A stretch of 64,000 nt of DNA from Pterobdella sp. o SKG-2022. Taxonomy: Eukaryota; Annelida; Clitellata; Hirudinida; Piscicolidae. The notes beneath the pieces are model-generated. The model was not told the DNA's origin. It saw only the letters and a program-made list of their open reading frames with translations, and ran no database searches. Of the stretch, positions 57,890-64,000 are shown piece by piece; positions within the stretch are counted from its first letter, which is position 1, and each line of letters starts with the position of its first letter. The stretch is taken from the NCBI GenBank assembly GCA_964035795.1, contig OZ038323.1, forward strand, positions 12,138,258-12,202,257. Reading direction: 5' to 3'. A program made the translations under genes and the position numbers.

Positions 57890-60781
57890 ATGTACTTACT
57901 ATTTCTTTTTATCTTATTTCATCTTTCCGCGTGAGTTCTTATTTATTTTTTACTAAAACGTTAATGATTATAATGAAATTTTTAAACTAAAACTTGGCGT
58001 TAAGCTAAATCCAAGATAAGAAGCGTTAATTTGGATTTTTTCGGTATGTTCAGTTTTATAAGACATTAAAATTTTTCCAATTTACATATTCAGCATATCA
58101 GCCACTGAAATTGATTCTTTTCTCGAGAATACTACAGGATACCAGAAACTCATTGATGTATGATAACTTATTTTAAGCATACACTATTTTGTTTAGTCTT
58201 CGATATCTAGTACTAACTTTTATTAATATAAATGACCTAAGGAGTACAAAAAAAAAGATATACAGGCTAAGATACACACATCACTCAACCTCACCTCATT
58301 GGCTACTGCTCTTTCAAAAGCTTTTTCTGAGAGAGAAACTAGGCTACTTGTAAGTTTTTTTAAGGTTTACAATTAAATTACTTTGAATTATATCTCTAAA
58401 ATAATTATTTTGATGCCCTATCAAAACAGAAAACATTAGAAAAAGCCAATACTGACATGAAAAATCTCACAAACAAAAACCCAGTTAGGCTTTCTAATAA
58501 AATATACTTTTCATATTTTGATTTTTTTTTCATTTTTATAATAAAATTTCATTGAGGAAGCATTAATTTACTTTTTTTTATTCCTTCATATAACCACTTC
58601 AACTCCAATCACTATTTTCAAACTTCACACAACCTCCCTCCTCAAACAACTAGTCAGAAGATGATGTAGTGTGGGCCACAGAGCTGGAAGATGATGGCAA
58701 CAGCACATGCTTAATGGAGTCCATGTCTCAGTTCCGCAACACTGTGTGCCTTGCTAAGTCATTTCTGCATCTGCCTGTTGATGTTTATAAGGAAGGTTAG
58801 ATTCATTTGTATTAATTCATTTTAAATGGCCAAAATGTGTTCACCATAAAGCCCCCAAACCCATCAAATATGGACCCACCATGAAACCACCAACCCATCA
58901 AATATGGATCCACCATAAAACCACCAACCCATCAAATATGGACCCACCATGAAACCACCAACCCATCAAATATGGACCCACCATAAAACCACCAACCCAT
59001 CAAATATGAATCCACCATAAAACCACCAACCCATCAAATATGGACCCACCATAAAACCACCAACCCATCAAATATGAATCTACCATAAAACCACCAACCC
59101 ATCAAATATGGACCCACCATGAAACCACCAACCCATCAAATATGGATCCAGCATAAAACCACCAACCCATCAAATGTGGATCCACCATAAAACCACCAAC
59201 CCATCAAATATGAATCCACCATAAAACCACCAACCCATAAAAAATTTACCCAATGTAGAACCCAATATAATGAGTGCAGTGCGTGTGAGTCAGTTTTTTA
59301 ATGGCATCTGGAAGCACAACCTGAAGGTTTCTCCCAACATCACATGGCAGTACTTTGCTAGCACAAGTGGTCTTGTTCGCTTTTACCCCGGTACAAACCT
59401 TCATAGTTACATTTGGTATTACATTGTATTGCTCATGTAAATGGTACTACATTTTGCAAGGAAGTAAATGGCCCAAGAGAGATATAGACTCGGAGGATGA
59501 AGCTATTGACTTGTATGATGTCAGAAGAAAGTCATGGTACATCTCTGGCATGAGCTTACCTAAACTTATGCTCATCCTTATTGACAGGTGGGGGAAGCTG
59601 AGATGTTTTTCTAATGAATATTCATCAAAAGTAATAGCATATTATGATTATGCATTAACAGCAGTGGCAGTTCACAGGGGCAGGCACTTGCACTGATGAA
59701 GCACACAGCCAAGAACCTCATCGACACACTCACCGAGGATGACTTTTTTAATGTCCTCAATGTAAGCTCATGAATATATATTACGTCCTCAATGTAAGCT
59801 CATGAATATATATTACGTCCTCAATGTAAGCTCATGAATATATATTACGTCCTCAATGTAAGCTCATGAATATATATTACGTCCTCAATGTAAGCTCATG
59901 AATATATATTACGTCCTCAATGTAAGCTCATGAATATATATTACGTCCTCAATGTAAGCTCATGAATATATATTACGTCCTCAATGTAAGCTCATGAATA
60001 TATATTACGTCCTCAATGTAAGCTCATGAATATATATTACGTCCTCAATGTAAGCTCATGAATATGCATTATGGTTCCTTTAAAGCTATTCAAAACTTGT
60101 TGAGTAAGCTTGATTGTTTCGAATTTCAGCTGGTTCTAAGAGAATCTTTTTTTTTAGAGACACAAAACACAAATATAATTCAAATGATTATTAGGTATAA
60201 AACTGGTTGACAGTTTCCGACAGATGATGTGAGTCATGCTACTTTTCCCGCCTTCACCAAGGCTACCTATCGCAACAAGAGGGTGTGTCTTCATTGGCGT
60301 GATGGATTGGTTGGCTGTGTGATATATTTGTTGGCTGTGTGATGGATTGATTTTATTGACGACAGAAAGCATTGGAGTGGGCAAAACAGATTCAGTCGTT
60401 TGGCATCGCCAACTTCACAACCGCACTTCACATGGGCTTCAAGCTGTATGAAAATGTGAGTCTTTCATTCTTACAGCATTTGATTCAACACCACTGATAT
60501 TTTCTACCACGCACACAAATACACACACATACAGACCACAGAACATTGTAACAAGCTGATAATGTTATTGACGGATGGGGGGGCAGAAAAACCGATAGAT
60601 GTTCTTGCTAAATACAACTCCTTGCTGTCTGTAAGTCCTTTGTGGCTTCTTAGGTGTGTGTAAGCGCATATAAGCGGGTGTTTAGTAGCCATCGATACAC
60701 ACAGATCCGCATCTTCACATACTTGATTGGGCCAATCTCTACCGATGCACCTGACATTAAATGGATTGCTGAGAAAAACAG
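57890..60781 (+). CDS. CACNA2D: Calcium channel alpha2/delta subunit, 5' part
   Basis: Extracellular auxiliary subunit that raises surface levels of voltage-gated calcium channels. ATG 57890 opens a signal peptide (MYLLFLFILFHLS). Exons: 57890-57930, about 58099-58158 (ATEIDSFLENTTGYQKLID), about 58240-58348, about 58430-58490, about 58655-58797 (VWATELEDDGN), about 59269-59390 (WKHNLKVSPNITWQYFASTS, VRFYP: VWA_N domain), about 59458-59588 (IDLYDVRRKSWYISGMSLPK), 59672-59761, about 60213-60275 (ATYRNK), about 60366-60455, about 60536-60632 (CNKLIMLLTDGG), about 60656-60781 (IRIFTYLIG...IKWIAEKNRG). The MIDAS motif DSSGS is made across the 59588/59672 junction (LILID + SSGSS), so the metal site is intact. 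The Cache domains and C-terminus lie beyond the window. Paralogue type unresolved. Confidence 0.9.
58850..59245. repeat. About 30-bp minisatellite, 13 copies
   Basis: Units of CCACCATAAAACCACCAACC plus CATCAAATATGGA with CATGAA/CATAAA and GGA/GAA variants, in a CACNA2D intron. Confidence 0.92.
59753..60066. repeat. 32-bp tandem array carrying a 5' splice site, 10 copies
   Basis: Each near-identical unit holds GTCCTCAATGTAAGCTCATG followed by AATATATATTAC. The first copy includes the last bases of CACNA2D exon 59672-59761 and its real donor (CTCAAT|GTAAGC); donor-like copies recur at 59793, 59825, 59857, 59889, 59921, 59953, 59985, 60017 and 60049. Confidence 0.95.
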
Positions 60782-61349
60782 AGGTGTGTGCGTGTGTGTT
60801 CGATCGTACGTTAACATGGCTCCGCTAATTTTTGGATTTAAACCTAATTAAAAAGTGAAATTCATTACTATTATATATCTTATAACTGTAAAAATAAACA
60901 TTTAACACTATTATAATTATATATTTTAAATAATCGAGTTTTTTTTGATTTTGTCTGGACACTCGTAACTCAACTATCGCTCAAAAAGGATATTAATTGT
61001 GGAAAATAAGTTAATTCGTGGCTATTAAAACAATTTAAAAATAAAATGTAAATATTCTAACTTAAATGGTTTGAACTTTAAAGTTAAGTTTTTGAAACAA
61101 AGGATTAATAGCGGTTGATTGCGTAAAAGTGAACTTTACATAATTAAAATAAATATTTTTGGAAATTGGTCTCTTCGGTGGAAAAAAAACATTAACATAA
61201 CTTTTTAGTATTTCAAAATTGTAAAAAGGTAAATTCTTCAAAATTAATGGATATCTTTCGAGCAACCAGAACAAAAGCGCAATAAAGAGCAAGTCTGCAC
61301 AAGGCTGATAACCTGTCAGACTAACACCAATTTTTATCTTTAGAACAGA
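60782..61349. other. CACNA2D intron and LINE 5' flank
   Basis: AT-rich. ATGGCTCCGCTAATTTTTGG at about 60815 resembles the terminal sequence of the LINE at 33805-37545, so the 5' UTR of the next LINE may begin here. No gene seen. Confidence 0.5.
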
Positions 61350-64000
61350 ATGGTTTTCTACAATATTGGCTGTTGGAACGTAAAAATTCTGGGTAACCCC
61401 ACTGAATTCAACGTTATATTCTGCACCTGCCTGATGGTGGACAAATGCAGTAGAAGAAGTCTGTGTGCGCGCGCGCGTGTGTGTAACAAAAATGGAGAAA
61501 GACTGATTGATTTCTTCAACCAGAATGGATTAGAAATTACCAACACTTTGTTTCCACATAAAAATATTCATCAATGGATTTGGACACATCCCAGTCAAAA
61601 AGAAGGTGGTCATGTTTTGGATTATATACTAATAAATAAAATGTTCAAAAAGTTAATGATGGATATAAGAGCATACAGAAAAGCAATACACTCATCTGAT
61701 CATAGTCCAGTTACAGCCAAACTCATTATGAATTTTCATGTTAACAAAAATACAAAAAGAAGAATGGGGATTTCAAAAAACTTGATCAAAATTCTATGAA
61801 TGGTGATACTAAAAGACTATTTCATCAAAAACTTAATCCATGCAAGAAAATTGGTTCAGTTGAAGAGATATGTAGTTTCAAAAATACACTGAAATCTGCA
61901 GTTGCTGAATGTGCTCAAAAATCAGCTCAGAAGTTTGAAAAGAAGTGGGTTACAGAAGAAATAAAGAGTCTGTCAAAAAAGAAAGGTAGCCTTCACTTTC
62001 AAATTTTATCTCTTCAGCAAAAAGGATTACCAGTTTCAAATGAATTGAAAGTGTTACATTACATTGAAAAGTCGAATCAAAAAAGAATTTAATAAAGCTT
62101 TGAACAGCTGGTGGCAGGAGAAAGCTAATGAAGCTGAAGAAAAACGTAAACTTAATATAAAACTTGGTCGAGGGGGTTCTCTTATCGATTCTCTTAGGCT
62201 TATAGGTAGATTGGTTCATAATCAACATCATTATATTTTAGATAAAGATGGTATTGGTAAAATTGAAAAGACAGAAAATAAATTAAATAGATGGTGCGAA
62301 CATTTTAGTAATATAACAAATATCAAAACAAAGGTGTCTCAAGAGTCATACAATTCATTGAAATCCATCTTTTCGCAACCAAACTACGAAGGTCTAACGA
62401 ACCAGCTGTCAGAAGATGAAATACAAACAGCTATAAAACGATCCAAAAAAAGCAGTGCACCGGGAATCGATGGTATAACCACTGACTTCCTTCTAATGGG
62501 TTCTGATGTAGAAGTGGAATGTTTGAAAAGCCTGGCAGACCAAATCTGGGAAAAAGAACGGGTTCTAGACGACTGGAAAAAGCAAATAACAGTTCCGATA
62601 TACAAAAAAGGTAGCAAAGCTGAGTGTAACAACTTCCATGGGGAAGCTGTCTTAAGTGTGGTGTGTAAGGTATTCAGTAAAGTAATCTTGAATCGGTTGA
62701 AACCACTTCTGGATAATCAGTTAAGAGAAGATCAATGTGGTTTTCGCCCTAATAGAGGATGTACTTATCAGATATTTAATACTAGAATTCTCATACAGCG
62801 AGCCAGAGAGTTCAACACACCTACTTTCTTCTGCTTTGTTGATCTATGCAAAGCATATGATTCGGTGAACAGAGGCCTTATGGGTAGTGTTACAGAAAGT
62901 TTATGATCTCCCAGCAAAAGTCATAAGAATATTACAAGCTCTACACAATGGTACACAAGGTGTGGTTCGATGCGAAGGTCAATTGTCAGATGCATTCACA
63001 ATTGAGTCTGGTGTTAAACAGGACGATGTTCTTGCTCCGTTACTGTTCAATTTATATCTTAACGCTGTAACAGACATCGCACTAAATAAAGCTGCCAATC
63101 TAGGAGTGAATATAGAGTTCAACACAACAACTCCTTTGTTGAACAACAGCAGATGCAAGTTCGACCAAAAAACTGTGGTTCAATGCCTAATGTATGCTGA
63201 TGACATGCTTCTGGTTAGCAACAATCAAAATGACCTACGATGTCTTTTGAAAATTCTCACTGAAGAGCTTAACAGATTTTGCATGAAAATAAATATGACA
63301 AAAACAAATACAATGTCAATTCTACCAGAATTAGCATCATCAATGACTGAAATCAATGAAGAAATTGAAGAGGTGAATCAGTTTCAATACTTAGGCAGTG
63401 TTTCGACAATTAATGGCAGTCTGGACGCAGAAATCGACGCACGGTAGAGTAAGGCTGCAAAGGCTTTTGGTAGCCTAAGTAGGCTGGTATGGTATTAACC
63501 TAAAATACAGAAAGATACAAAAATGAGGTTGTTTAAAAGTTTGATTTTTCCGGTTCTACTTTATGGCAGTGAATCATGGGCACCTCTCAGTCATCACATC
63601 CAACGTTTACAAAAATTTGTAACTAGGTGTACACGGATCATATTCAGAATTTCTTTATCGCAGAAACTTAGAAACACTGAAATTCGAAAGATGGCGAAAA
63701 TTGAACGTGTAGAAATAATGCTGCAACAAAGACGCTTGAGATGGCTGGGCCACATAGAGAGAATGTATAATTCACGATTACCAAAGCAACTGCTAGTATC
63801 AAGAATTTCGGGTGGTAAACGATCACAAGGAGGTCAGGTGCAAAGATGGCATGATATTGTGAACTCTGACTTGAAACACCTCAACCTTTTATCTTGGAGA
63901 ACAATGGCAATCAACAGACAAAAATGGCGCAATGAAATAAATAGCACATTGGTGAACTTGAACCATCTCAAAGAACAAGATGAGAATTTCAAAAAAGACT
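61350..64000 (+). mobile_element. LINE copy 2 (endonuclease remnant and RT), runs off window
   Basis: Same family as the DCTN1-intron LINE. The endonuclease is broken: NIGCWNVKILGNPTEFN is followed, after a lost centre with an inserted GTGTGCGCGCGCGTGTG tract near 61463, by NGERLIDFFNQNGLEITNTL and SSDHSPVTA. The RT is well kept: SSAPGIDGITTDF, VPIYKKGSK, DQCGFRPNRGC, FCFVDLCKAYDSVNR, GVKQDDVLAPLLFNLYLNAV and CLMYADDMLLVSN. The post-RT part has PVLLYGSESWAP and RRLRWLGHIERMYNSRLPKQ. Frame breaks near 61798, 62090 and 62885 and stops near 63445 and 63498 make it inactive. The zinc-finger end would lie past 64000. It probably sits in a CACNA2D intron, same strand. Confidence 0.9.

Noticed and set aside
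59458..59620. CACNA2D lacking its MIDAS metal site (LILIDRWGK)
   Set aside because: Reading past the donor gives a false sequence; splicing 59588 to 59672 restores DSSGS.

Overview
This window is nuclear DNA from an invertebrate, most likely bilaterian, animal. Genes are split into many short exons with GT-AG introns, all three standard stop codons are used, base composition is AT-rich, and introns are packed with micro- and minisatellites and LINE/SINE debris. The proteins are clear animal orthologues but diverge from vertebrate versions. I cannot place the phylum from this window alone. All identifications come from recognising protein motifs by eye. Exon edges were placed by GT/AG and reading phase, so single edges may be wrong even where the gene call is firm. 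Starts are the first in-frame ATG with family-like sequence after it.

Layout, left to right: (1) 172-6217 minus, ELAC2-type long tRNase Z; (2) 7112-17051 plus, a compact DSCAM-family cell-adhesion receptor; (3) 17779-26123 plus, the JNK scaffold and motor adaptor JIP3/JIP4; (4) 26619-27944 plus, a PRMT6-like arginine methyltransferase; (5) 28513-30374 minus, HDHD2, a HAD-family phosphatase; (6) 31497-43550 minus, dynactin p150Glued (DCTN1), carrying a degraded LINE in one intron; (7) 43922-48418 plus, the ESCRT-III protein CHMP7; (8) 48934-57450 minus, the Fe-S targeting factor MMS19; (9) 57890 to beyond about 60781 plus, the 5' part of a voltage-gated calcium channel alpha2/delta subunit (CACNA2D); (10) 61350-64000 plus, a second LINE of the same broad type, running off the window.

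These genes do not form a pathway. They are independent, mostly housekeeping or neuronal genes, although JIP3 and DCTN1 both serve microtubule motors. Three head-to-head pairs (ELAC2/DSCAM-like, DCTN1/CHMP7, MMS19/CACNA2D) share gaps of about 0.9, 0.37 and 0.44 kb that probably act as two-way promoters.

I see no operon, CRISPR array, viral genome or obviously new enzymatic system. The unusual content is how simple repeats sit on the genes: a 32-bp array that copies a 5' splice site ten times, dinucleotide repeats abutting splice sites, a 205-bp duplication that ends on a real acceptor, repeat-coded insertions inside folded domains, a stop-free 63-nt intron in the DCTN1 CAP-Gly domain, and a strong excess of the CRE octamer TGACGTCA. 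Long ORFs within minisatellites (for example near 10.0-10.9 kb and 45.8-46.7 kb) are repeat artefacts, not genes.
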